From contig JASBNA010000006.1 in the NCBI GenBank assembly GCA_038087015.1, positions 496,001 to 560,000 of the forward strand: 64,000 bases of DNA, read 5' to 3'. Below, piece by piece: positions 50,933-63,192 of this stretch. Within the stretch, counting starts at the first letter, position 1, and each line of letters begins with the position of its first letter. This DNA is from Cerrena zonata. Taxonomy: Eukaryota; Basidiomycota; Agaricomycetes; Polyporales; Cerrenaceae. The notes below the pieces were generated by a model. The model searched no databases, was not told the origin of the DNA, and saw only the letters and a program-made list of their open reading frames with translations. The translations under genes were made by a program, and so were the position numbers.

Positions 50933-51974
50933 TTGACCTACATTCTACATCCCCTCCGCATGCTTGAATTTTTTAACCATGGATAATTTATGATCACACA
51001 CACTCCAGCTCACATTTCGAATTTCGTCTTCTTGTTTGTTTGTTTCTGTCCCCTTATCGTTTATGCTTTTTTGTGATATTGCTCTCTTCATTCGATATTA
51101 TCTACAGCTTTAACAGCTTGACAACTCTACAGCGCTATAGTTCTAATGCTCAGTATCACATCCCATCGAGTATCACTCGGCAATATTCGGACCTGGACGT
51201 GGAAATTATCTTTCCGGTGAGTCCAAGACTTGTATGAATCGTCTCTGGTGCATGTAGGGAGCATGGTCGTCACTGGTGTATGGTACGACTCACGGAGACC
51301 TCTGGTGGATTGCAATCTTTGCGGGGATAAGATAAGATGGGTACGCATCACCGAGATAAGATTAGCAAATACCCCCGAGATTACTGATTAGATCGGCAAC
51401 TGCGACCAGAATTTCATGCAATGCGAAACCATTCCAGTAAAAGTAAGCCGACAATGCACTTCAATATGACTTCTCATCTACACACGCCTGATTTTTCAGT
51501 ACCATTGCAGATTTTCTTGTAGGCGTAGCGATAATATTGAGACCCGAACCTATTGATTTGCTTCAGCTGACAGAATGTTTACGTGCGTTTCGGTCTATTC
51601 TGTAAGTCTGTCATCTCTTTAGGCCTTTCGGACACCATGACTCCGATGGCTGCTGTCATCTGTCTTCTCACCACTTCATCCGACGATGATGACTAGGTGT
51701 AATGTATACCTTGCCTGGTCTCAGCGACAATAGTTTGTATGCTGCTGTAGAGTCATTCCATTTATGCCAACAAGTGTATATAAGTACTTCACAGAGTGGT
51801 CACCTTCTGGCATCTCAGCACCTGCTGCCCACATCGTTTTCTTCGCAGTTGAAGCTTGGGGTGAGCTCATTTCCCCCCGTAACAGGTGGAAACAATTGAC
51901 ACCCTACAGGACATACTAGGCCCCTGTGTACTCTTGCCGTCCGCTTACTTCAGGAGCGTCCATTATACATCACC
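50933..51974. other. Region downstream of the exchanger
   Basis: About 1 kb with small frames up to 74 codons and no recognised content. T-rich near 51030-51120, probably 3' UTR of the exchanger. Confidence 0.4.
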
Positions 51975-52899
51975 TTTTTACAGCACCAAATTTCCTCCAG
52001 CGTATCGAGGATGAACTGTCTCGTAGAGCTTTGACTCAGAGATAGAACATTTACGAGAATTCATCCTGTATGTTTATGTTTATGTTGTTTCCCAACTTCC
52101 GTAGATTAACATATTTGGAATTTTTACAGATTTCCTTTGGTTCTGTTATCTGGTCCGTTGAGCCAGAGAAGATATGAGCTTTTTTAGATTCTGTTATGGA
52201 GAGGAAGTGGCCATTCGTGAGTATTTCGATGTCCTGTTATTGTATTCATAACTGAAAGTACATCCTTGTAGATCTTCAGCTATGCATCACCTCTCGCGAA
52301 CATCCCTGATGACATCGCCGTCAAAGTGAAGGCATATGGTAGAGGTCTTCTTTGAAGTGGAGCTCATAACAAACGATTCCATCCCATCTCCTACGTTTAG
52401 TATATCCATTCGCGTATGAAAACGATTTATCGACAACCACTTTTATGTATACAGGCAACTGGATGGTTCGTAACCCATGCAGGCCAGAACGGTGTCTTGG
52501 AATCACTCACCCTCGGTGTACCTATGTGCATTATTCTCCTCGTCGCCAAATGTTCCAATTTTAATGTGCTTGTCCAGGATCTGTTTGCCATTCAACGCCG
52601 ACTAACCTACCACCGCAGCCCGACTTTCATCTATCCTCGACGTTGCATATGAACTGACCGAAGTCCGAACAGGACTATACGGTCTAAGACCGATCCATCG
52701 TTCCGGAAAGGCTCCTATTGACGCCATCGAGGGCGTTCGTGAAGAAGCTCATGCGGTTCTTGATAAGGCTTTCGGAAAGGATAGAGCGAGGAAGCATGTC
52801 AATGTGAGGAAATTGCAAGAGGCTATTTTGAGTATTTGGGGTGAAGAGGGATGTGCGAGACGTGATTTGCGTAGATTCGCTGCGACGATGGGGAAGTAA
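51975..52899 (+). pseudogene. UDP-glycosyltransferase fragment, 3' half only
   Basis: Remnant of a GT1-family glycosyltransferase. Readable pieces are FGSVIWSVEPEKI (about 52137-52180), then MERKWPF and, after an intron, FSYASPLANIPDDIAVKVKAYG. The donor-sugar binding block follows: TGWFVTHAGQNGVLESLTLGVP (about 52450-52530). The C-terminal helix region is LDVAYELTEVRTGLYGLRPIHRSGKAP and EEAHAVLDKAFGKDRARKHV. An in-frame TGA at about 52172-52174 replaces the tryptophan expected after EKI. The sugar-acceptor half is absent upstream. The frame continues to TAA at 52897-52899. It is a clear gene relic and not a functional enzyme. Confidence 0.7.
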
Positions 52900-55164
52900 G
52901 TTGTGGAGGTGTGGTGAAGAGAGTGTTAGAGATGAATAATAATATCATCCTACTCACATTCAAAAGGGTCATCGTTGGCCGTACGATTCCAACCGACACT
53001 TAAGTTTTCGGTTCGTGCATTGCCCACAATTGTCTGGCAGTTTGACAGAACCATACACCCACTGCACCATCTCCGATAACGTCCCATCACCACCTTCTTG
53101 TATAGCCTGGGACCCGACGAGGATGGAAATGACCTTCCATTGCATATAGTTTGACGAGTACCGACACAGAATCAAAGAAGGCTAGAAGGAGATCGGATGG
53201 TACTAGAGGAGCTACGGGCTTTGGACATCTGTCACTCTCGACGTTACCTATGCTCGATCTCGTCCGTATGTCGCTTCACAGCCCACTAGTACCCAGAAAC
53301 GATAGCCACATAGAGGATTGAAGGGTAGAACAGGATTATCTGTATTGGAAACAAAAACGTCGAATCGCGATACAGGCGCAAATTCCAGAGAAGGGAGAAG
53401 GGAGAAGCAGAAGGGAGCCAAGGACCATGACGGGATGTGAAGCACACCGTACTTATATCAGCCATTTCGCTTCCGCCCGCGTAACGATCCAAGAGCCAGC
53501 CACCAGCTCAACTGGTTTCCGGGTTAAGACGGTTGAGAAGCTGTGAGGCAGGAAAGGATTCATGTAATAACGTCATATATTAATGATGTATATACGCACG
53601 TTGGTGAAAAATCATGTGTATACCAGCGCAAACCATACCACACCATCACCGCTTTCTCTATCGGTGAAATCAAAAGAGAGTGATGTATGACACAACAGAT
53701 GAGACAACTAATGAAAAAGAAATCCGGATGACCAAGGTGCGGTTTAGTGTGGCTTCCACATCAGTGAAGTCCCGATACAGAAGGCCCAGGGTGTCGAAGA
53801 GTGGAGTTGTGTGGCTGGGTGGGGGCTGTTGGACTCGGAAAAGAAGTGCGGTATGTTAGGAAATAGGAATCTAGGAGGCCCTAGAATTACTGCGATGTGT
53901 TCAAGAAGTTAGACCCACTCGGGATAGTGTATTGCTTTGAGCGTCGGCGGGTTATGTCGTATGTAGGATGACAAAACATACGACATAGGTTGACCAACCG
54001 AGACCGAGGGCATGACAAGACATACCGCGTAATTCTGGAAGAGGAGAATACCGAGCGAGTTTACGGAGGGAGAATAGGCTTTCGATCGAGGCACGAATGC
54101 CAAGAGCACCGCCAACCCACCGATGAAAAGAAAACTGGCAACGGTTGTCCCTTGTCAGGTTATATTGATGGGTACACCGCGTTGTCGCTCCGTTGACGAA
54201 TGTGCGTCCTACGACATTCTTTAGTGGGATGAATTTGAGGGATACGAACTTTGAAGCGACAAAATTTGTGTTGGTCACGGTGGGTGAAGGTTTTGAGGAT
54301 TTTTTTGAGTGCGGAGAAGTTGGAAGAGCTAGGCACGGTTAACTTCGATCGAGATTGTGTTTGTTCCTTCGAGTTTCTAGAAAATCGGAGGATTTTTGAA
54401 TATCGAATGATTGAAGACCGGGTCGGGGGTGCACACGTGGAATTATCGACATATATGGCGAGAAATAGAAGGTGTATACTGGTGTATGCAGTAAAATGTA
54501 AAGGTCAATGTTGAAAGACAATTTCACTCCGTTCCAATAGTAATGTTATTGTAAGATCCGAGTCGGTGTAAGTTGCGTTATGTTCGGATTACGCGCAACA
54601 AATATTATGAACATAACTGATGCTCATTTCATAGAGCAAACACAGAAATGATCTCCGCCGCACGAGAATGGTTCTCGTGCACAACCCATTGACAAATGGA
54701 CGGGCGACGGAAGGCCGGGACGTCCAACTGCGCAGCCTCTGAGTCCTACTATTGCACAAAAGCATCGGTGCAATACATCTGCGATTCTAAGGATAGCGTA
54801 GGCCTCATGTGCGATAGGACGCAATGCAGGGTTCGACACACGCTGTCATATTAGGACATTGCATAAAAGCTTTAGAAGGTGATATGGTATCCCAGCAGAG
54901 CGGTGGAGATGGTACAGGGATTGAATAGGGTATGAACTCTGATAGTATGAGAAACGCCTCCGAAAATAGGTAAGGGACCTTTTACGGTTGGGTAAGGAGC
55001 GACAGCACAAACGTCTTTGATGTTGCATTTTCCAGATAGGAATCGAAGATCAACAGGTGACGAATGCAGACGGTTCGTATCCTTGTCGAGCTCTCTTCGG
55101 AACATCTCCAGACAGCTGCAGGCAAGGATGTGATACATCAGGAAAAGTGCATTTTGATCTGAGA

Positions 55165-55219
55165 GCATCTGAGGAGTCCTGAGAACACGCTCTCAGACGC
55201 GCTCAGGAGCCTCAGATGC
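55165..55219. repeat. Imperfect inverted repeat, potential hairpin
   Basis: The arm at 55165-55183 (GCATCTGAGGAGTCCTGAG) is nearly the reverse complement of 55202-55219 (CTCAGGAGCCTCAGATGC). An 18 nt loop separates them. Similar CTCAGA/TCTCAG words recur at 55230 and near 55411-55445, where another loose GCAT...ATGC palindrome occurs. This may be a degraded miniature transposable element. Confidence 0.45.
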
Positions 55220-55981
55220 TTCAGCCTCAGAGATTACAAAAGCGCGCTTTCAGAGGTCAAAAGCCGACCACAAAAACACAACCTCCCTCACATTGAATAT
55301 TCACCAAAACTTTGCTATATACACCCATAGACTACACAATTCATATTCTTTAAAAATAATTTGAGTCTCTTTGGTCGCTGTAGTCTCATAACTGTTTTCC
55401 TTGGGCGGCTAAAAGCATCTCAGTACTCTCAGACCTCAGGAGTATGCAGAAAAGCTGATGCTACATCAAAATGGACCCTGTGAGCGGCGGCGAGCCAAGA
55501 TGCCGAAATACTAGGTTCTGTCAGTGATACTCGAAAGTCATTCAAGCCCACACGACTAGGAACAGTTTTGTGGGTCTTCTCACGTTAGGATGCAGGGAGG
55601 CCAAAAGCAGTGGACCGTCTAGGCACCGTAAACAAGGAGCCGGTAATGCAGGGGCGGAATAACAAGTGGAAAGGGAAGGCGGGGAATGGTGCTGAAGGGG
55701 CCGACGCACGGTGGTTGTTGCCGTTTTAGCACTCACTCGCAAAAGTTTACGATGGGCTGGGCCACAGAAAATTGTTGTTCAAGTCCAGGACGGGGCGGAA
55801 GCAACGAACGTGCCCTACCAGGCCAGCGTGGGAAACCGAGATCGACAGCGGATGCAAGCAAAGATCAACACAACGGAGCACTGTGATTGGCTGGATAGTA
55901 CGAACGTGCAAGGAACCGCCTGGGGTGGTATGTCACTCTACACCGAGTCTCAATCTCTATCCCGCGAGTTGCGCTCTTGGC

Positions 55982-55990
55982 TTTATAAAG
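55982..55990 (+). promoter_or_regulatory. TATA element of phosphate transporter 1
   Basis: TTTATAAAG about 80 bp upstream of the ATG at 56067; a pyrimidine-rich stretch (CATCCTCTCTTCCTTCACTCCC) lies between. This is the usual arrangement for inducible fungal genes. Confidence 0.5.
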
Positions 55991-56066
55991 CCGCTCGCTA
56001 TGTCAGGCTCACCATCCTCTCTTCCTTCACTCCCGCCTTCCCAAATTCCAAAGGCTAGAGAACGAG

Positions 56067-58207
56067 ATGGCCTCCTACGCTGCCGACAAGCTCTCGACAA
56101 GCAGCTCCGACCAGGAGAAGGTCCATGAGCATGTCTACTCCCTCGACGAGAGGCGACGAGCAGCCCTTGCCGAGATTGATAACGCCAAGTTCTCGTAAGT
56201 CCCTCATTAAAGCCACATTCCCCTTGGGCAAACTCCTAAATCTTGAATCTCTTAGTTGGTTCCACTTCAAAGTCTGTCTTGTAGCAGGTGTCGGTTTCTT
56301 CACTGATGCGTGAGTTCAATCATCCTTAATTGCAAGACCTGTCGGGGGTCCAAGTACAGATACCCTCTCAGAGATCTGTCGTTATCTGCTCTGTACTAAC
56401 ATGACATGACAGCTACGATATCTTTCGCTATCAACATTGCTTCGACAATGTTGGGCTACGTCTACGGTAAAGGTCAAAAACTCAACACCAACCAGATCTT
56501 GGTATCAAGGTCGCTACCCCTGTCGGTACCCTGGTTGGTCAACTCCTCTTCGGATGGCTCGCAGATATTGTCGGTCGTAAACGGATGTGTACGTGCCCCC
56601 TCACATTATTCACACGATCAACTGAATTGACTTGAATAACATATAGACGGTATCGAGCTTATCATCATCATTGTTGCTACCTTCGGTCAAGCTGTTTCCG
56701 GTTCCGCTCACTCCATCAGCATCATTGGTGTCCTCGTTGTCTGGCGATTCATCGTATGTTTTGCATTTTAATCTCTATTCTTTGCGATCTAACCACGTTC
56801 TGTCTATAGATGGGTGTCGGCATCGGTGGTGACTACCCTCTTTCCGCTGTTCTTACTTCCGAATTCTCCTCTACACACATGCGCGGTAGACTTATGACTG
56901 TAGTGTTTGCAAATCAAGGCTGGGGACAGTTGGGTTAGTTCAAATCTCCTTGTCCTAGTCTTCCGGGCGGGTATTGACAATTTTTGACAATTTTTTTAAG
57001 CTGCTGCACTTATTGCCATTATCGTTGTTGCTGCTTACAAAACCTCTTTGCTTAATGATGACCCCACTGTCCTTGCTCATGTTGACCCCATGTGGCGTCT
57101 GCTCATCGGTCTCGGTTGCGTCCCTGGTGTTATTGCTCTCTATTTCCGTCTCACCATCCCCGAGACCCCCCGTTTCACCCTGGACATTGAACGAGATGTT
57201 AACCAGGCAACCGCCGATGTTGACAACGTTCTCAATGCCGGCCACAAGACTACCGTCGATCCTGATAAGATTGAGCGTATTGCCGCACCCAAGGCTTCAT
57301 TGGCTGACTTCAGAGCGTACTACTCCAAGTGGTCAAACCTCAAGGTTCTCATTGGTTGCTCTTACTCTTGGTTCGCCCTCGATGTATGTTCGCTATCGAT
57401 TTTTTACCAGTAGTGTTTATTGACATTTTGCAATAGGTTGCTTTCTACGGTCTCGGTTTGAACTCGTCTATCATCCTTACTGCTATCGGTTTCGGTGCAC
57501 CCAGCAAGAACGTTACTGGCACACTCGCTGTCTACCAGAACCTTCGCAACGTCGCAGTTGGTAACCTCATCCTCATCGTTGCCGGTCTCATCCCCGGTTA
57601 CTGGGCTACCTTCCTTTTCGTTGACCGCTGGGGTCGTAAGCCCATTCAACTCATGGGTTTCATTGTCCTTACCGTTCTCTTCGTTGTCATGGGTATGTCG
57701 AGTTGTGCGGCTCTTTCCCTGAGTCTGAACTAATAATCTCATCAGGCTTCGCTTACGACAAACTTACTGCTACTCCTGGCGCCCAGAAGGCCTTCGTATT
57801 CCTCTACTGTCTTACCAACTTCTTCCAGAACTTTGGCCCCAACACGACTACCTTCATCGTCCCTGGTGAGGCGTTCCCCACTCGTTATCGTTCGACCTCG
57901 CACGGTATTTCCGCGGCAAGCGGTAAGCTTGGTGCCATCATCGCTCAAGTTGGTTTCGCACGTCTCCGGGATATTGGCGGTACCAACAAGTTCGTCAAGC
58001 ACATGTACGTGGTTCATTTCCTCGTATTATCTAGATTTTGTGCTGATAAAAAAAATTAGCTTGGAGATCTTTGCGTTCTTCATGTTGACGGGTATCTTCT
58101 CGACGCTCCTCATCCCCGAGACAAACCAGAAGTCGCTCGAAGAGCTATCAGGAGAGGACCAAGACGTCTACACCGCTCCTCCACCAAAGAGCAGCCCTCG
58201 TGCATAG
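56067..58207 (+). CDS. High-affinity phosphate:H+ symporter (PHO84 type), copy 1
   Basis: Plasma-membrane major-facilitator of the PHS family importing inorganic phosphate with protons. The N-terminus is short (about 43 residues, [15 protein letters not shown]... [16 protein letters not shown]). Family blocks include [106 protein letters not shown] and [12 protein letters not shown]. About nine introns, each in phase where checked. In the exon at 56413-56588 an extra base near 56423-56427 and a missing base near 56491 shift the frame and cancel; the conserved text is clear on either side. This looks like base-level error or recent damage. Confidence 0.88.
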
Positions 58208-58837
58208 ATATCCCACTCCCTCACTTCTGCTTTCCCCCTCATCCTACATCATCGCACGTCATCTCGTACTCATATCCTGCCATACCTATATGCTTTTCTT
58301 CCCGCGTGTTTTTTTGGTATCCTCTGTAATCATTAGTAGTAGTTGTGTTCAACGAGATAGAACCGACGAAAAAGTTGCTATCCTTATTTTTTTCCCCTTG
58401 GACAAGGTGGCGGGGATTTTTTTGCTGCAGACTTGCATCATACATTTGTTTGTAGTTGATGTATACATTTTGCCTCCTCCTCCCTCCGTAGATACAGTCG
58501 CTTGCTATGACACGACGTTTAATGACCATCATGGTTGTATTATCCATTTTTCTGTGTGCATCTGGATTGAGAGATCTGTGTTAAACAGCATGCAGACAAT
58601 CGTTCACTACGAAGACAGTCGTTCACTTTGCAGTAAACCGTGAGAGGTTGGCCCAGTGTTCTATGCCCCGTCGGTATGCTTCCAAAGACTAATACCCACC
58701 GCAAAACATCGAGAGATGTGCGAGTCGAGACGTAACTGGGTTCCAGCCCTCGTATCAAGTCTCGCACTGTACTGTACAAGCTTTCGAACATATCTGTATT
58801 CGCAGCTTCTACCCTAAGGTAATTATAACCGTGCCTA

Positions 58838-59476
58838 TTACGCTCTACGGCAGATGCGCGGAGATTGATCTTGGATTATATCTACAAATTTGAAACGAAG
58901 ATACCCCACTTTCAGAGTGTGAATTCCCAAGCTTCGGTGAACTCTATATTCATTACAGCCCCGGTAGCAGTTCCTTTTCGAAAGGTTTGGAAAGCAACCA
59001 TATCGGGGGCATTCGGCATCGTGAGATCTGCCTCGATAAACGTAAGGATTCAATTGAGGACACTTCATGCGAGAAAACTCCCACTGTCTGTGTAGCAGTG
59101 TGTTCTCAGAGCCTTTGAGAGCCTTCCCCGAGGTTATACCGCAGGAGAAGCGTCCACAGGAGAAGAGTCTGTAGATGCTTCTGCGAAGGGATGTGTTATT
59201 GAATAAGGTTGCATAAGGTACGACGCCGATAAGGATGGGAACAAGAAGGCGCGGTAGGTGCTTGATGGTGGGGTTGTTGTTGGGAAGGAGGTGAAGTCGG
59301 AACTGCGATCCTATGAGTGGGTAGAGATCCGTTGAGTACGAAGATAACACAATCAGTTTGTTCATTATAGGCGATGAGGCTTGCCGCTTGAGTGAGTTAG
59401 AATCCCGATTGTGTTGACTCGGAAAGCTGTGGAATGTAAATTGAACACCGACACTCGTAGAGTTGGCACGAGTCAA
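58838..59476 (-). CDS. Hypothetical protein of unknown function
   Basis: A 212-codon frame on the minus strand between the two phosphate transporters. Its length makes chance less likely, but the composition (many Arg, Cys and Pro residues in the C-terminal half, no domain) is weak. It is also possible that only the N-terminal third is an exon. No family recognised. Confidence 0.25.
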   Translation of the reverse strand: MTRANSTSVGVQFTFHSFPSQHNRDSNSLKRQASSPIMNKLIVLSSYSTDLYPLIGSQFRLHLLPNNNPTIKHLPRLLVPILIGVVPYATLFNNTSLRRSIYRLFSCGRFSCGITSGKALKGSENTLLHRQWEFSRMKCPQLNPYVYRGRSHDAECPRYGCFPNLSKRNCYRGCNEYRVHRSLGIHTLKVGYLRFKFVDIIQDQSPRICRRA

Positions 59477-60461
59477 TGGATGATTCTGAGGCTCTAGTAG
59501 GATCTGTCATGCGTCAACGAGACTGAAGGATAGAATAGTTTACCCAGAGCGCGATGAGAGCGCGACAGGACATTCATCATTGCAATGTTGTAATGGCATT
59601 GTAAATATTTTATGTGGCGAATCAGCCGAAAGTTATAGATCGTAGGAGCCAATAATACTGTGAATAGGCTTTGGTTGTGTTAACCAGAGTTCAGATCACC
59701 GCCGGAGGTCAATAGTTGTATGATAGTTTGCTGGTTGCTTTCGTTCTTGATCCTATTCAAGTTCGGAGCTGGCTATCATCAGAGTTTAGAGGACCAGAGA
59801 CTTAATATGTAGTTTGTACAATGATGAAGCACCTTCCGGTATGTTTGTCTTTGCATAAAACGGAAAAGAAGGTAAATGCAGCCTGGCTGCCTGTAGTAAC
59901 GTCACTGCTGGTGGCAGTGCCACTAAGATCTAAGATGCCGTATTTTGGCGCCCATTCTGCATTTGGTAACAAGGTTCGATGTCCCTTTTTCCAACTTGGC
60001 AACTCACCAGCATGTAATGCTGTTGACTTGGAAATTACTGGCTCGTGCTCGCTTTCAAACATACTCTTGTGCTTCTGAATACTATCTCTCCGCTGTCTCT
60101 TTCGTTCCTTTACGTGTAAGCATCCTAACATGCCGAATTTACTGACAATCCGAACGCACGTTCGTCCTATGTGGCACATCGTGGCCGTTCGGACATTGAA
60201 CATGACAACATCAGCAAGTGCCCACGGTTTTATTCACTCACATCTGACAGATGAACTCTATTAAAGTCCCACTGCCCGTTCCTAATTGATAGTGATGCCC
60301 TGGCAGGTGTTAAGCTCTACCCCTAGGACGGGGCAGTTCTCATTCCTTCCTGGACCTAACAACTAGTTTTTCCGTTAGCATGGATCTATGTGTCTGTCCG
60401 TAACTATATACAGTGGCGCTTTATTACCCTGGGTGCTATGCAGGATCCTAGTATCTCGTTA

Positions 60462-60470
60462 TATAAATAT
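60462..60470 (+). promoter_or_regulatory. TATA element of phosphate transporter 2
   Basis: TATAAATAT at 60462-60470, about 35 bp before the ATG at 60504 (or 24 bp before 60486). Confidence 0.45.
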
Positions 60471-60503
60471 GCCCTGGCCTAACGTTTGCATCAAATCCGC
60501 ATC

Positions 60504-63192
60504 ATGGAGGAAGGTGATTACAAGAAGCCTCCCATTCTAGAAACTCCTCAGCATACTTTGACTTTGACATCGGCGCCTGACGCACAGCTTGACTCAAAGC
60601 CACATATACCGTCCACTCTAGACCAGCCACCTCTTGCTGAAAGCTCTAAAAAGCGTCCACCTCTGCCACCTGTACCTAGCCAAGACCCACCTGCGTATCG
60701 CAAGTCCCTTCTAAAGCGTCCCGCTACTCGGAGCGACGGCTACATACCACTCTCTGTCGAGTGGGCTCACTTGCTAGACTCCAAGAAGCCACCGACCACT
60801 GTATACTTACGTCCTGAGGATACGTCTAATACTATGGACAACGGAAATGGACATCAATATTACGCGCAACCACAGGACACTTGGCAACCTCCACCAGATT
60901 CGTCCGGCGAGGGGTACTCGATGAATGAAATTAGCCAGGAATACATTCTCAACAAAGAACGTCGGAATGCTCTTTCGGAGGTTGATAATGCAAAGTTCTC
61001 GTGAGTGGATTCAAAAGCTTGATGTGTATGGCCAACGTGGCTCATCCATTATCTAGGTTGTTTCATTTCAGGGTAGTTGTAGTGGCAGGTGTAGGGTTCT
61101 TCACCGACGCGTGAGTGGTACAATGTTTTTCTTTTCGTATGTAACACTAAAATACCACCAACAGGTATGACATCTTCGCTATCAATATTGCGTCGATCAT
61201 GATAGGCTTTATATATGGCTTCGGTAAGCAACACTGGTTGTATAGATATGGATGGATTACTGAATGTTGGTACAGACCTCACTGGAGAGAACAAACTGAC
61301 AGATTCCCAAGACTTTGGTATCAAAATTGCAACTCAATGTGGTACTCTCATTGGACAACTCGTCTTCGGTCTCATAGCAGACATTGCAGGAAGGAAACGA
61401 ATGTGTAAGTCTTGAGCCGTCTATCGTTATTTGCGTATTATAGCTTAGGCAACCGTAGACGGTATCGAACTTCTCATTATTATCTTCTGTACCCTGGCTC
61501 AGGCTCTTGCGGGAACCCATCCTACAACCACTACCAACGCGACTCCCGAACTGCAACAAAGCGTGAATAGCATCACTATTGTTGGCTCCATTATTGTGTG
61601 GCGAGTGTTGGTACGTGGGTTCATTTATGCATCCTAGAATGAATAACATATCTCTATGTTAGATGGGTATAGGAATAGGTGGAGACTATCCATTGAGTGC
61701 GATCATAACCTCAGAGTTTGCGCCTGTCCATCTCCGAGGTAGACTTATGGCCGCCGTGTTCTCAAGTCAAGGCTTGGGGCAGCTTGGTACGTACCGTGTA
61801 CAGAATGCCTATGTTCTTCGCGCTAAAACTAAACCACATAAAATTAGTCGGAAGCATTGTTGCTATCATCGTAATCGCGGGGTACAAACACTCTCATAAC
61901 ATAGACTCCGCCTGGCGGCTGCTCATAGGACTTGGTTGTGTCCCTGGCGTCGTTGCGTTGTACTTCCGCTTCACCATCCCCGAGACGCCGAGGTTTACCA
62001 TGGATATCTCTCGGAATGTCGCTCAAGCAACGCAAGACGTGGAGAACTACCTCCAACATGGCACATTCTTTGTAGATCCTGATGCTACAATCGAGCGAGT
62101 GCAAACCCGGAAAGCTTCACCTCGAGATTTCTTCGGTTACTTTTCACGTATGGAGAATCTCAAGATTTTGCTTGCAGTATCTTACTCGTGGTTCGCAATC
62201 GACGTAAGTAATCGATTTACCTTCCTTTCCGCGACTATATATTGAAAGTTATGTGGTAGTTCGCATTTTACGGTCTGACACTGAATTCTTCGATCATTCT
62301 ACAAGCAATTCATTTCAGCGACTCTATCTCTACCGCAAAGACATTCGACGAGGCCTTCTCAACACTTTCCAAGATCGCAACTGGAAATCTGATCCTGACT
62401 GCGGCTGGATTGTTCCCCGGTTACTTTGCCTCAATTCTGTTCATCGATCGCATAGGACGCAAACGACTGCAATACATCGGGTTCGGTGCTCTGACAGTCA
62501 TTTTCATAATCATGAGTATGCAAACCATAATCCAGTATTTCGAATTCCCCTCTTACGTATGCTTTGTCATCTTCCAGGTGCCGGATTCAAAGCATTCACA
62601 TGCTCTGGGAGCTGTACTGGTTCTGGACCAGTGTCTGCACCCGTTGTCGGGTTTGTGTTCTTGTACTGTCTGGCCAATTTCTTCCAGAATTTTGGACCGA
62701 ATACTACCACATTTATCGTACCTGGGGAGGCGTTCCCCACTCGATATCGGTCTACAGCATATGGAATCGCTGCAGCCTCGGGGAAGATGGGTGCAATATT
62801 GGCTCAAGGAGTCGTGTTTGCTACACGTCTAACAACAACAGATGATACTGTGGAGAGTCACGAGTTGACGTCGACCAACGTGGCATTACAAAGATTGTAA
62901 GTGCCTTTCGTTTTCCCTCCGTGACCTAAAGAAGCTGACAGTGAGTATGATTGTGTAGACTTGCGGCTTGTGCGGGGGTTATGGCGACGGGTATCATCTC
63001 AACATATTTCATACCGGAAACTAAAGATAGGACACTGGAGGATATATCGAATGAAGATCAAGAAAACTTCATCACTGGTGGGTTCCCTTTGTTGCACCTT
63101 AACCCCCCATGACGTTTTATCGAACTCACGTCTATGCAATTTTCTTTGGAATGACAGGTCCTCCGCAGCCGCGACGGCAGTATCAGACGTGA
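60504..63192 (+). CDS. Phosphate:H+ symporter (PHO84 type), copy 2, with long N-terminal extension
   Basis: Tandem paralogue of the upstream phosphate transporter. The membrane core has the same blocks: [105 protein letters not shown] and [13 protein letters not shown]. Ten or so introns, phase-consistent. In front of the shared [20 protein letters not shown] segment lies an extra 140-residue proline- and threonine-rich region ([43 protein letters not shown]) not present in copy 1. Start at 60504 is preferred; an in-frame ATG at 60486 is possible. The stop is at 63190-63192. The extra tail could be cytosolic and regulatory. Confidence 0.87.

Larger units (their letters stand above)
52900..56066. 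other. Gene-poor stretch upstream of the first phosphate transporter
   Basis: More than 3 kb without a supported gene. Minus-strand frames at 53952-54278 and 54872-55168 (98 codons, hydrophobic start) have no family. A hairpin-forming inverted repeat lies at 55165-55219. A TATA-like element (TTTATAAAG) at 55982-55990 is 80 bp before the transporter ATG. Confidence 0.4.
58208..60503. other. Region between the two phosphate transporters
   Basis: About 2.3 kb. A 212-codon minus-strand frame at 58838-59476 is listed separately. The 3' part of transporter 1 probably extends to about 58450. The 5' part of transporter 2 has a TATAAATAT element at 60462-60470, close to the ATG. Other frames are not convincing. 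Confidence 0.4.

Noticed and set aside
53952..54278. 108-codon minus-strand frame in the gene-poor block
   Set aside because: Composition is not protein-like and no family or splice pattern is seen.
56461..56490. A 29-30 bp GT-AG intron in phosphate transporter 1 that would explain the frame
   Set aside because: Too short for this genome, and the translated segment ([10 protein letters not shown]) matches the expected protein text.
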